Shown here: one piece after another, positions 11,683 through 23,900 of the stretch
How positions within the stretch are numbered: position 1 is the first letter of the stretch
Layout of the letters: the number at the start of each line of letters is the position of its first letter
Source: Eremophila alpestris peregrina
Lineage: Eukaryota; Chordata; Aves; Passeriformes; Alaudidae
Assembly: GCA_009792885.1 (NCBI GenBank)
Contig: WMCF01000007.1
Span: 12,916,388 to 12,980,387 of the forward strand
Length of the DNA: 64,000 nt
Direction of reading: 5' to 3'
The notes under the pieces: model-generated
Seen by the model: the letters and a program-made list of their open reading frames with translations, nothing else
What the model was told of the DNA's origin: nothing
The model's database searches: none
Program-made: the position numbers and the translations under genes

Positions 11683-13898
11683 TTCTCATTATTTTTCTCC
11701 CCATTCTTTTACCTTATTTTTCTATTACATTTCTACCTTCATGAAAACTATAGCTGATATTGTTTTAACTCCTACAGGTGAGCTAGTCCTGACCTTTTAC
11801 AATTTCTGATTTTCAGCTTCATTTTCCTGTGAAATACCTGAACTGATGCATCATCTTCATCTAACATACTTTTAACACTGGTAAAGGAACATGAGTGAGG
11901 GACACAGCAAATGAAAATACCATGATCTGCACTTGTTCCAGGGAAGCAATCACCTTATGCCAGGCAGGAGTCTGGATTGTTACAACACTCACCTCACAAG
12001 CAAGTTTTCGTGGTCAGATGCATGGAAGCTGTGATAGAGATTAACTCTAAGTAAGAACTAAGTTTTTCATGGCTCCTCAAAAAACAATCCACACTACTGC
12101 CTTTACAAAACCCCAGCTGTATGGTGGCAGCCTGGTATGGTAGAATAAAGCCCATCTGGTTGGCACCTGGGTTGAACAGAAGGCAGCGACTAACTGTGCC
12201 ATTACCAGTGAGCTAAGCCTAGCCCACAAGAAGGTAGCATAGGGCCACATCATTAAAAACACCAGTTCACAGTTTTGCTTAGTAGCTGCAAAACAAATTT
12301 TTATTATTATCCTGACAAAAATTCCAAGTAATTCAGCAGTAACCATGACTAATTCTCAGTTCAGCAGTGGCACCTACTTAGGTAGATGGATAGAATCACA
12401 AAGTAACCTATCTTAAAAGGAGAGGACCTTGGCCAAAACACAAGTGTACAACTTTCTCTGCTAATACCTGCACTGAAAATATGGCAGTAAACTGGGCACA
12501 TAGGTAGATTTGTTTTCCACAGGACTTGATATTACCTATGCCAGATATAGAGCAGAATTGTTCCAATGAATTAAAGGCAAGGATCAGCTCTTCTTTCTGT
12601 TTTGATATGCACCTTAATCTTCCTGTTTCTCTAGAAAAAGTAAATGAGGTGCTGCAGTAGCTCACTGCATTCTGCACTATTCTAAACAAATAGACAAAAA
12701 GCCAACACCCAACATGCACCTGGAACACTTAACACAATGCTGTTGGTCAGTAACTCAAACTCACTCAGAAAATTGAGCTTAAATAAGTGCTATTTTGCAA
12801 CACACACTGGTAATACTTACAATCAAAAAAAATTACACAATTTGATTTCAAGAACATCAACAAAACAATAGGTATCGATACAGAAAACTATTTAATTTGT
12901 TTCAAAATAAATACTTGACATACAAAGCACATACAGTGAAAAAGGGTCACAATAAATTACAAATGGGGATACTTGCTCATTCGCTGAGAGAAGCCCTTGG
13001 TATTTCCAATTTCATACCATCAAATTTGTCATTCTTGCTGATTTAAGCACAGTACTGAACAAATATGGATCCCAATGCTTTCTTTCACAGGTACTGGTAT
13101 GGATAATTTACTGCAGTGATCCAATTTGAAAATCAGTAGGGACCAGTAAATCGCTGCATAAAAGAAAGAGCGAATGAGGTGCTTTTTCCTTAGTGTCAGC
13201 AGCCTGCGATTATTATGTTTATTAGATTTTCTTGAAAGGGCTTCACATTTTCTCAAATATGCAGGAGAACTATATTTCCCCTCTGAGCCCTTACATTAGC
13301 ATTTTGAGCCTCAGTCCTCGAATACAAGTATAAGATGAATTTTTCAATTAATTTTAAAAGTTTATACCATCTGGATGGCACAGAACTAAGCAATGAAACT
13401 CCCTTACCTGCACAACATCTGCCATTATCACAGAGCTAGCTGCTGCAGAAAAGTTAAAAAGTAATGCAGAAATTTTGTGAAAAATATTTTTTAATCCATA
13501 TTCAAGATTAAATTCTTTTATATTATCCATACTGATATCCTTCAGTCTTTGAAATAAAGAATTGCTTACAGTTCTGTCCTTGAAAGGTGATTTAAAACAG
13601 CAAGCTCTGACTGTTCCTGTGACTTTAGGAAAATGATAGCACTATAGAAATTACAATACAAAGATACACTAACCAATTTCAGTGTATGTATAGTTTAACC
13701 ACAAATAAGTGTACAACAGCAATTAAAATGGATTAGCATACCCTACCATCTAGCATGTTAAGGATCTTACTCTGTTGCATTATTTTTTTGTCAGAGATGA
13801 TGATACAAGGGTCATACCTAGCATTGCATGTGAAAATCAATTCTTGACACCACTTTAAAAGAACATGTTGTTCTAGCACAGTGTCTTCTTTACCCTTA

Positions 13899-13958
13899 AT
13901 CTGAGCACTGTAAGGTACAGCACTTTTTATCTGAGCAATGTAAGGTATAGTACTTTTT
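13899..13958. repeat. 30-nt tandem duplication
   Basis: Two adjacent 30-nt copies (13899-13928 and 13929-13958), each starting ATCTGAGCA and ending ACTTTTT, differ at three positions. It lies in non-genic AT-rich DNA. Confidence 0.9.
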
Positions 13959-16040
13959 GAAATATTTAAGACCACAGTTTCAGTAATTTTAGGAGCAGGA
14001 CTAACAAGTCATATGTGGAGTAAAAACAAATCAGTTTCATCTGGGCACTTGTCCAACTCTTTTTTCTATTTCCTGCTCTGCCAGAACTCTTACATCTACT
14101 CAGGCAAGTGCTCTTTCCTTCCGTGTCTCCATTCCTGCCTTTAAAATGGGTAAGAACTTCCTCAATAAACATGGCATCCGTACAGCAAATGTTGCAATAC
14201 AGGTGCCTAACTATAAAAGGGTCTAACACAGACTGTACAAAATAATATGTTATTTGTTTGGATAGTACTATCACATACATATTTAGCAGCTCCAAAACTC
14301 TTGGAAGAAATAGTGGCTCATAAGATAATAATTTTTATTTAAATCCTTAAAACATTAACATATATTGCTCCACTTAAACACCCATCAAAGAAGGGAGCAA
14401 AACATAAAACTGACAGCACAAAAATGACAATATATGTATAAAATTAAATAAAAGGCAATAAAGGAGAGAAGGGATGTAGTGGTGAGTTACTTTGTGTGTA
14501 AGAAATCCTAACTGGCATTAGCTACTCCAACAGACCCAATAGCTCCTGATACTTTATCTACAGATGAAAACAGACAAGTGTTAAACTGGAGCATCACTTC
14601 TACAGAAAGCTTGTACAGAGCAAGAGGCCGGTCTACCCACAGAATCTATGCAACGGAACTTTACTTACAAAAGCTAAGATGACAAAAAGCAATGAGCAGT
14701 ATGATTTATACCAGTGGAAATAGTTATCACTTTAGGTAGGAAACCTTTCGGTAATACAAAATCTCTTCTGCTTCATTTTAGGGTTGGCAGGCACTTAATG
14801 GTCAGTTGCAAAATTTCTCTACAATCACAGACTTCTGTCACAGCCTCTGCATCACAGCTAGCTGTTGACAGCATAGCAGCACGAACATACAGCTCTCTTC
14901 TCCAAAAAATCTCTCAAGCTATCAGGATACAACCAGCATTTTACATTTAACTTAATCATTACCATACAAACAGTCACAAACTGTGGTGAGGAAGCAGGCT
15001 CAAGGATAGAATGTTTTTGCCCGCATTGAGGAAACTCAGTGTTATCACTTAGGTAGCTGAAAAGCTACAGTAAAAACCAAAGTTGATGCACAGCACAGGT
15101 CAGTTGCCCTATTTATTTGGTTTGAACATTATTCTCATTGAATTGCTCCATGTTTTCTCGGCATGTTAGAGAAGTAAGTTTTACCAGGCCACAAGCTGCT
15201 CATTTGTCACGCAAAGCCAAGAATATGCTACTGGGCCAAACCAAATCAAATCCCTTTTATGAAATTTCCTCCTCTTGGTCTATTTTCAAGACTTAATAGA
15301 AGGAGATAAATGCAGTATCCACATCTAAGTTCTACTTCATAGAACTGTCTTACAGCTCTTTACTCACAGCATTGTCATTCACTTGCTCCTTTTAATCCTT
15401 CTCCTGCATTCACTGAGTTGGATCTCTACTTAGCATCCTTCAGATACAGCTGCATTACACTGGAGCCAGTTTACACTCGTCTCTAATTTAGTAACATCAT
15501 ACAATTAAGGAACAGTAGAATGCACCCATAACAGCAGTCAGACCACAAAAATTTGCTCAGAACATGTTATTTTGCTTACAGTAATTACAGATTTATTTGC
15601 CTTCCACTCCCAGTATGGGGGATCAACTTAGATGACCAAATTCCTTTTTAAATCACAGTGGTGCAAACAGCTGAAGAGAATCTGATGTCACCATTCAAAA
15701 AACACATCATGCAACATGACAGAGGGGCTAGAATGGTTCTGAGAAACAGTAGTAAGTAGTCTGGTTTTTTTTTTTTCTCTGATTAGATAAAATTGTTGCA
15801 GTGCTTATTCTTGGGTTAGATTTTGAAGGAAAGGGTCATAAATTTTTGCACTTTAGAAGGCAAAAATTCCCTAGAAAATAATTTAGAAATGCACAAGACG
15901 TTATATTCCAATTCAGAAGCAGCAGTGGGAATATAAGAACATGTACACATACACACAGGACAGCATTCTGCTCAACTTCCAGGTTCAAGCATCAGTAAGT
16001 TGTGTTAAAGAGAGAAAATGAGCCTGAAGAGCCTAGCAAG

Positions 16041-17774
16041 TTACATTTAACACTCCTTTTATTGCAGTAGAAATTTTAGTTTTTATAAAATCCTCAAATT
16101 ACAGGATATACACATAATCAATCTCATTGCAAGTCTTTAGCAGCTGTAGAGCATTAACTGCATGCAGTTGCTTCTGCAGTGTGAGAGCATTCTATAAATA
16201 GCTAATCACATTCAGAGAGCAAGACAAGTAGTCAAAGAATATAATATTCAGTTACCAACTGGTTCATCAGTACCAAGAGGTTGAGCAAAAAAATGACATC
16301 AGTTTATAAGTACATGGCTCTGATCTAAAAACTAATACAACAGGAAAGTCAGAATGATATCCATATCACAAACAAGGTAACTCAATAGTTACAGGAAAAT
16401 ATTTTGCTTCAAGACTATTTTTGAAAGATTTTCTCATAAGGTTTCTCTGACCATGGAAGAATAGTTAAGTTCAATGCTACAGAAGTTTACAACAGGCCAA
16501 TGAAAGCCCTTTAACTTTATGCACTTAGACTACTACCATTAACTTCAGAAAATTCAGCAAATATTTTGCCTTGAATTTCTGGAAAGAAATTGTATTCAGA
16601 TAGATAGTATTATTTTACCATGACCTACCCTTCAGCTGCTGGGTGAATGCATAATCAGTGTAATTAATTTATGCACTTAATTTAATATTCACTTCTGTAG
16701 TCATGACACTGGCTTCAGATCAGTCATCAGATGGATTTATGCCAAGAAATCCTACACCCATTTGTTTCAGAAGCTGCCTAAACAGGTGCAATTCTTTATG
16801 CAAATTTCTCATCACAATGAGGGTCTCAGAAACTGATATAGCAATTTATATAGAGCTACCTACAGATTAATTTTCTAAAAAGCTAACATGCTTGAATTAC
16901 TGCAGTCTCACATTTGTGTGGACACAAGAACAAATCTGCAATGACTCTGCAAAAGTTACTTCAATAACATTGATTAGTTCATTTGAGACATGGTTAAAAG
17001 TTTAAGCATTGCATCTTAGCCTGAAAATCCAACAGGTCAGCAGTTTGGCTTGGTAAAACAACTTATTATGACAAGAAAACTGCACAGAGTTTTCTGTGAT
17101 CAGTCTTGGTATTTCTTCCAACAGCATAATGTAAGATTATATCATCACAAGGTAGAAATATGGAAAAGTTCTTTTAAAGTATTATTAATAAAAATAGCCT
17201 CTCCTTCAGAAAGGAGTGTTATCTCTGTCAGCTTGATAGATTTTAGTCCCTTGTCTTAACTCCAAAGTGGGCTGTATTTCTACACTGAGTACAGTAAATT
17301 GGAAAAAGTAGTTCTACAGATACATTTAGTAAGCAGAAGAATACTGTCCAAAGTGTACTGCATAGGTATGTGTATCAACTGCTATCCACTGGAGACAACC
17401 TAAAGTAGCTATAGTTCCAACTAACATAAACCTAGTGAGCACAGATCTCTTTATAATAAGTTTCAATTAATCTCAAACAACCCTTGATTTCAAAAAACAA
17501 AACAAAACAACAAACTTGTATGATAGGGCACTGTTTTAGGTAGGATACAGCTAATTTTTTCATCAATACATAATTTTTTCACTCATACAGCATGGTAAAT
17601 TTAATCTTCTATTATTTGTTTTTGATATGCTAAATTTCATATTATCTCCAAGAAAAGCATATATGTATTTTTACACAGCCTGCAGTGAGATCAGTGTAAA
17701 ACCAGGAATTTCCAATCATCAGCAGAAGTGCCAGCTGCTCATAATGTTCACAAAACACGAGTGCCTAAATTTGG
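16041..17774 (-). other. TMEM33: TMEM33 3'UTR (extent uncertain)
   Basis: Sequence downstream of the TMEM33 stop codon. The first well-formed AATAAA on the minus strand that I noted is at 16063-16058 (TTTATT on the plus strand), with others near 15597, 15116 and 14338. TMEM33 has a long 3'UTR in mammals, so the true end could be any of these. No other features are seen. Confidence 0.45.
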
Positions 17775-17904
17775 CTAAGCAACAGTTGGTGCCAATCTGC
17801 TTATAAAGGAAATGCCGCTGAGGCACAGTCTTCTGACAAAAACAGGGCACGAGGGCTTCGTTATTAAGTGTTCAACAACAATCCTGAGCTCGGTGAAGAG
17901 AGTC
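17775..17904 (-). CDS. TMEM33: TMEM33 coding exon 7 with stop
   Basis: It has 130 nt encoding (R)TLFTELRIVVEHLITKPS through ISRLAPTVA and then TAG at 17777-17775. The acceptor is TTTTTCAG ending at 17905. Compared with human, several C-terminal positions differ, while the basic, Cys-containing tail is kept. Confidence 0.96.
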
Positions 17905-20900
17905 CTGAAAAATCAGATTTAAAGAGTTTTAAAATCCTACAGCATTTATCAGAAGTATTATCTACATATATCTTTTTCATTCACTTCTTTTCTCAATATT
18001 ACACTCACATACACATTTTAAGTTAAATTCTATAGACCAACTCAGTGCTGCTTCCAAGAGCTTCAGAACGCTTGACTTTTAAACATTAGCATTTTAACTA
18101 ACTCTATATCCATCCTCAGCTGGAAGTTACTGAACTAGAAACAACAGAAAAACTCCAGCTTCAAGCAAAAAAACAAAAGGAAAAAAATACTATAAAGGCT
18201 ATAGAAGCACTTTAAAAAAGAGAAAAAAGAATACTTCTTTATCACAAATAGTGTGAAGCGGAGAAGCTATTCTGTTTGTCTACTTGGTAATATGCAAGAA
18301 CCTTGCACTGCAGAAGCAACTATTAAAACACAGACATGAGAAATAAAACCCTCATCACCAATTTCCCTTAAAACTACAAAAATACAAGCAGAGCACTTTG
18401 GATAAACTAGTTCTACTGAACGTCCATTTTATATTGCACAGCTTAAATTATTTTTAGATACCAAAGTAGTAAAGCAACTTCATAGATGTTGGTGTTGTTA
18501 AAAATAAATATATGTAGTAGGATGGAACAACTGATTTCTTACAAAAATCGTGAATAGTAGACAATGAAGCTTATGATTCTTTCACCTGTCATTGGATATC
18601 ATGGCAGCCAAAGCCACTTTCTTGTCACTCTAGCACACCATTTTCTGATTGAGTAGACTGGAAAGTCTGTTCACAAAATCTTATGCTATACAATGGTCAT
18701 AAGAAAACTTCTGAGAAAGCACTCACCTTAGAAAATACTGATAGGAATATTTATGATTTCAAAGTTTAAAGCAATAATATTGGCTTGACCAACTTTCAAA
18801 ATCAATAAGGTTCTATTTCAAATACAATTAGTCTTATTTATGAATTTAACTAAAGAAGGTAATGAACATGTTTAAGATCACCCACAGGACTTTTTTTCCT
18901 CTCAATATTACACAAGTTTTTAAGTGCCTGTTCATATATAGGCTTAGCCTCAGATGTACCTAAAATCTAAAAATAAGGATATCTCTCTGGTAAGAAAGAC
19001 TTACTTTCCCAAAGTGCAGTTTTAATTACACAAGCATGTTCTAAAAGCCCCCATTCGAGAAGGGTGGTACCGCTCTGATCACTTACATGAAATAAATCTA
19101 ACCTTTAACCAGTCAGGGCTTTATTTACTTTATCCAGGTGTATTTCACATTCTACAACTGCCACTTGCAGATGTAGTATTATGAGTTCTGCATTCATTTT
19201 AGCATGAGAAGTTTCTGAATACCTAAGCACTGTGCAGGTGAACAGTAACTTCCAAAATCAAAGTAGTACTTACCGGCAGTACGGGTTTCGCCGAGAAGAG
19301 TAGCGTAATGTAAGAAACCTATAGTAAATGAATGGCTGCAGCAGACTTCCTTGTCCACTGAAAGAGAACAGTTCAGCAGAGGTTACTAGGGACAAAAGAA
19401 AAACAAAACAAAACACCAAAACCAGGAATTTTTCTAAGAAAAGCAAGCAAGCTACTTGGGTTCAAAAAAAAGCTAGATATGGGTCACATTGGTTCAGAAA
19501 ATCTAGATCTGACAAGAAAAAGTACAGAACTATACACTCACAAATGCAGAAACATTATAGAATAAAACTGCTCAATGAAGCAGTTAAAGAAGTGCTGTTC
19601 TTGTATTGATTTTATATTTATGAAGTGTTTTTAATGCCTCATTTCTGGTGGTGTGCAAAGAGTCACAGAGGAATGTCAGTGGATACGTGTTCCATAGCAA
19701 GAAAACACTTGTTGGTTAAGCCCAGAAAGTAGCTGACATAAGTAGTCCAGTGACACTGACCCTGTTCAATCTAATTGCAGCACTTTGAATATCTGGATCA
19801 TAATCTAGCATCTTTTGCAAAACTTCTTAGAACACACTGCAAACAATTACAGATGTATAATGAGACTTTAATGCCAAGCTAATACCCAGTTATTTCAGTT
19901 ACAGGGAAATTAAGCTTTGGTTTTTCACAAAACTGCTGTTTTACATACCTGTGCTGTGAAATAATGGAAACATAGACACAAACCATACATAGCAAAGCAC
20001 AGAAATGCCCTAAGTTTTAGTTACTGAAGCCATTTTGAATAACACATTATTTAAAAATTCTCTTTGAATTTAAACATGATGATAAGGAAGTTCCAGTAAG
20101 TAAGTATTAGCAGCATCTTTACTCAGAAGGAAAATATAAAGTGAGCTACAGGAGGGATGAAAGAGGAAATCTTGAATCTGTATAGAACTGACAAACAATT
20201 TAATATTTAATATGCTAAAACATTTAAAGAACAAAAGCTCACAATAGCTGCATTTAGCAATTAAATTATTTTAAAGTTCAGCATGTGACCTTTTACAAGC
20301 TTCAGAATCTACCAGATGTCATGTCAAGTAGCAAAATTTCACATGCAACATTCTTCACAGAGAGGCAAAAGAAAAAAAAAAGCTATAAGTTCAAAGCACT
20401 TGAAAGTTTCAGATACTGGATAGAGTGTATCTATCAGCTGGTAAGTGGTCTCAAACAGAATGCAATCCTTGAGGGCTAAAGCATTGAAATGTTCAGCTAT
20501 ATGTTCATATATATCAAAAGATAAAGACAAATTATGCATCCTATCCAAGAAGGTAAAGCCTCCCTTTTACTGCTTTTGGGACCACTCAAGAGAAATGTTC
20601 CCACTATGCTATAATTTGTACAGAACAAAGGCTGCATTCCCCCTCCAAATATTAAAAGGCAATGACCCAAACTTCTGTGACTGGCAGGTCATTATGCCTA
20701 TACAACTTTGATTCATTCCTAAAATGACTTCAACAGGCTGCACAGCAGGCAAAATAAAATTGAATTAAAAAACCCCCAGAAGGGTCACTGCTCAGAAGCA
20801 GCATAGGAGAGAATGCAACCTACTCCTGCTTGCACACTTTTTGCATAATGAAATTTTGCCATTTAAATTTCAGGAATATAATTGTCAAAAATAAGAGTTC

Positions 20901-23900
20901 CCTTTCAGAGAAACTGAAGATTTTAATATTCTACTAAACTAACCAAAATTAAACTTACTGAACAATGTACTGATGGACATGTAGGCAAATTCAAGCTTCA
21001 AGCCTGAAAAACTCCCATGGGACTGATCACCCACACTATGAAAAGGAAGGGTTTTGGTGCTCAGTCACATCATAGTGAATGCCTTTTGATGTCAGGATGC
21101 ACCAACTTAAGAAGCCTAAGTTCAAGCCTTGGTGAGCCAGAACCATACAAATGGAGTACTATGATCCAAAGAGAACTCATTGGCAAAAAGCAGTCTTGTG
21201 TAGCAAGTTTCTAATTATTTAAATATTTGTCATAATTCTTACCTGAAGAGCATAAAAACTGTAGCTGGCATCAGGAAAATTTCATTGCAAGCAATGAATT
21301 TTAGAATATTCTGTTGATTAGCATTCAGTTTCTCTAAGAGATTTCTCAAAAAGGGCAAACTATTTGAACTTCGTGCCTTTAAAGAAGAAAAAATTATTTA
21401 CAGAAAACATAATAGTTACACCTACCCTCATTAGCACAGAAAAAACAAAATGCAAACCATTGCTACTTACCACCCATTTTAACATTTTAAGACTTCATCA
21501 GTTTTGAGATAAATATCCTAAGGAAAACTACTGCAGGCTTGGAACTCCATAATTTACAGAGTTCAAAGCATCAGATGTTGCAATTCCCTCATCCACCAAT
21601 TTTAGGTTCAACTGCACAAAGAGAGCCACGAGCCTTGTTCAGTCCACTAGGAGGAAGTGCCCGTGGTAGCAAGACATGGAACATTTTAGGAACACCAAAG
21701 CCTGGAGTTAGGTTAAGAGGCACAAGTGCATTGAGCTGCAAGTCAAACTGGCAAGTATTTTCCTTGCTAGTCTCACCCTGTAGTTTGTTACTTCATTACT
21801 GAAATACAGGAATAAAATTCACAGGCTATGGTTTAGCTTGAAAAAGACACATCTTAAGTTTCAACTTAACTGTTCCACAGATTTTGTTTCCTTCAAAGAA
21901 AAACATTTCAAGAAAAATAATTAGTGTCAATTATTTTGTCCACATCATCCCACAGAAGGGAAAAAAAAAAACAAACCACAAAACCCAACCAACCCAAATA
22001 AGTCTTCTCAAATTCTCTGTGCTGAGATTCCATACTACAGTTTCACTCTAATTCCTCTAGTGCAGCTGAAGAAAACCAAACCAGAGTTGCAACTTAAACC
22101 TATTTATAGACCCCAAGAATATCAACTGTATCAATCATAACATATACATATCATACTTACATCAAGAACCTTCTTTGTGTATGTGGCAGCATGAAGCAAA
22201 GAGAACAGCAGAACTGGAAAAATACTCACTGAAGCAAGCCATAAGGAAAATTACAGGATGTGCAAGTGCTTCATTTCTCCATGATGTTATACTACACCAG
22301 TCATAGCTTGATGGCTCTTTGCAAGTTTGGCTGGAATGACCTATACTGGATGAAGATAAGTATAAGTCTAAGACCTATATTTATAGTTCCTCCTTTTGCT
22401 TCTTACACCTCTTTGCTATGCATTTTTATTAACTTCAAAATATGGGTGTCTGCAAGTATGCAAAAGTACAACACACACCATCAGACACCAGTGTGCTTCT
22501 GCTGAAATGCATTCTCTCTGCACAGAAGGCACAGGTGAGCTTGCTACTCAAAACCTCTTAAATACATGTACGCATATTTTTTGTTAAAAGATGCTACAAA
22601 ATTAATTTCTTTTCCAATTTTACAGGGCAAGAATGTAGACATTTCTCTGCCAGAAGGATTTTAAGAGTAGGACATTAAACGTACAGAGTGTGGCATAAAG
22701 AAATATCAGCTCTGACATGTCACTTTTGACAATCCACAGGAGCAAATTTTGCAGACTTTATTGGTTTAATAACTTATCTGAGAAAGCTACTAATAAATAA
22801 TTATCTCTCTACATGATGAATGTCTGCTACAGTGTGAAGACATGTATAAACCCTGTACTGGCAATAAATGAAAATTACCAACTTCTCCAAATATCACTGG
22901 AGGCTGGTCATAAAATCCACCAAACTTAAGCCTCAAAAACAGAAAATCTAAGGAGCCAGAGAATGCAGTGCACTAATTATAGAGCTGATTAAACTGAATA
23001 TGGATCAACCAACAAAAGCCTCTCATATTTTACACAGAGTATGTTCTATAAATAGCAAACATATCAAACTAGTTCAAGCTAGTTTTTCAATTCATGGCAA
23101 AGGTGATGAAAAGAATCATGCTTTTAATATCTTTAAAAACACCAGCAGGATGACACAAGAAAAGGATACTTGTAACAGGGTAGGAATTCACAAAGATAAG
23201 GGAGTACAACAGGTAATGGCAGCTGTCCTCCAGCAAAGCCTGGGCCAGAAATGCCCTGCTAAGCTGGAAGTGCGGTAGCCTTTGGTGTAGTCGCAGGGCA
23301 CTGGTAAGAGCATTTGCCAGCAAGGCACGCTGATAAAAGCTTGCTGCTTCATGCAACCTGCAAATCATCAGAGGAGATGTTACCATGTGAACCAAGCTCA
23401 CAGTCTCCTGCCCTCGAGAATTGCATCACAACTGAACAATACCTGAAGTATTTATTTCTATTATTGTACATAAGCACTAGTCCCAAAAAATAACTCAGAA
23501 ACTGTTTAACATTGATTTTACTGCAGGTGCCTAAGACAACTCAATATAATACTCCATTTATACACAAAAACATGAATTTACCACTACTTTACATTTGTTC
23601 AATATATTTTCCAAACACATCTACAGGTATTTTAAACCAGTCTAAAATATGTTAGCTATTCTGACAAAAAGCATCCAGGTAAGCTGAGTAACAGCAATTT
23701 ATCTTACATGAAAAAACAATTCTATGCAAAAGAAATCTAGTTCATTTGTAAATTTTTAATGCTATTTTACAATATTACAGTACATACCCTAGAAGAGGCA
23801 GGACAAATAAAGCTGAGCAGTAAACTGTGAACAAGCGGGAAATCCACATTGCTGTATCCAACTTGTTAGCCATCAGAAATTGCTACATTGAAAAAAAAAA

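Larger units (their letters stand above)
7119..16040. other. Intergenic region between SLC30A9 and TMEM33
   Basis: About 9 kb of AT-rich DNA with no recognisable exon on either strand. In human this interval contains the retrogene DCAF4L1; nothing resembling a WD-repeat frame is seen here. It holds two CR1 remnants and a 30-nt tandem duplication, listed separately. Its right part may belong to a long TMEM33 3'UTR. Confidence 0.6.
17905..23169 (-). other. TMEM33: TMEM33 introns 3-6
   Basis: The introns between coding exons 3 and 7 (22229-23169, 21377-22160, 19358-21242 and 17905-19273) are AT-rich. I see no repeat family, RNA gene or nested gene in them; the open frames found there are not supported by any similarity. 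Confidence 0.7.
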
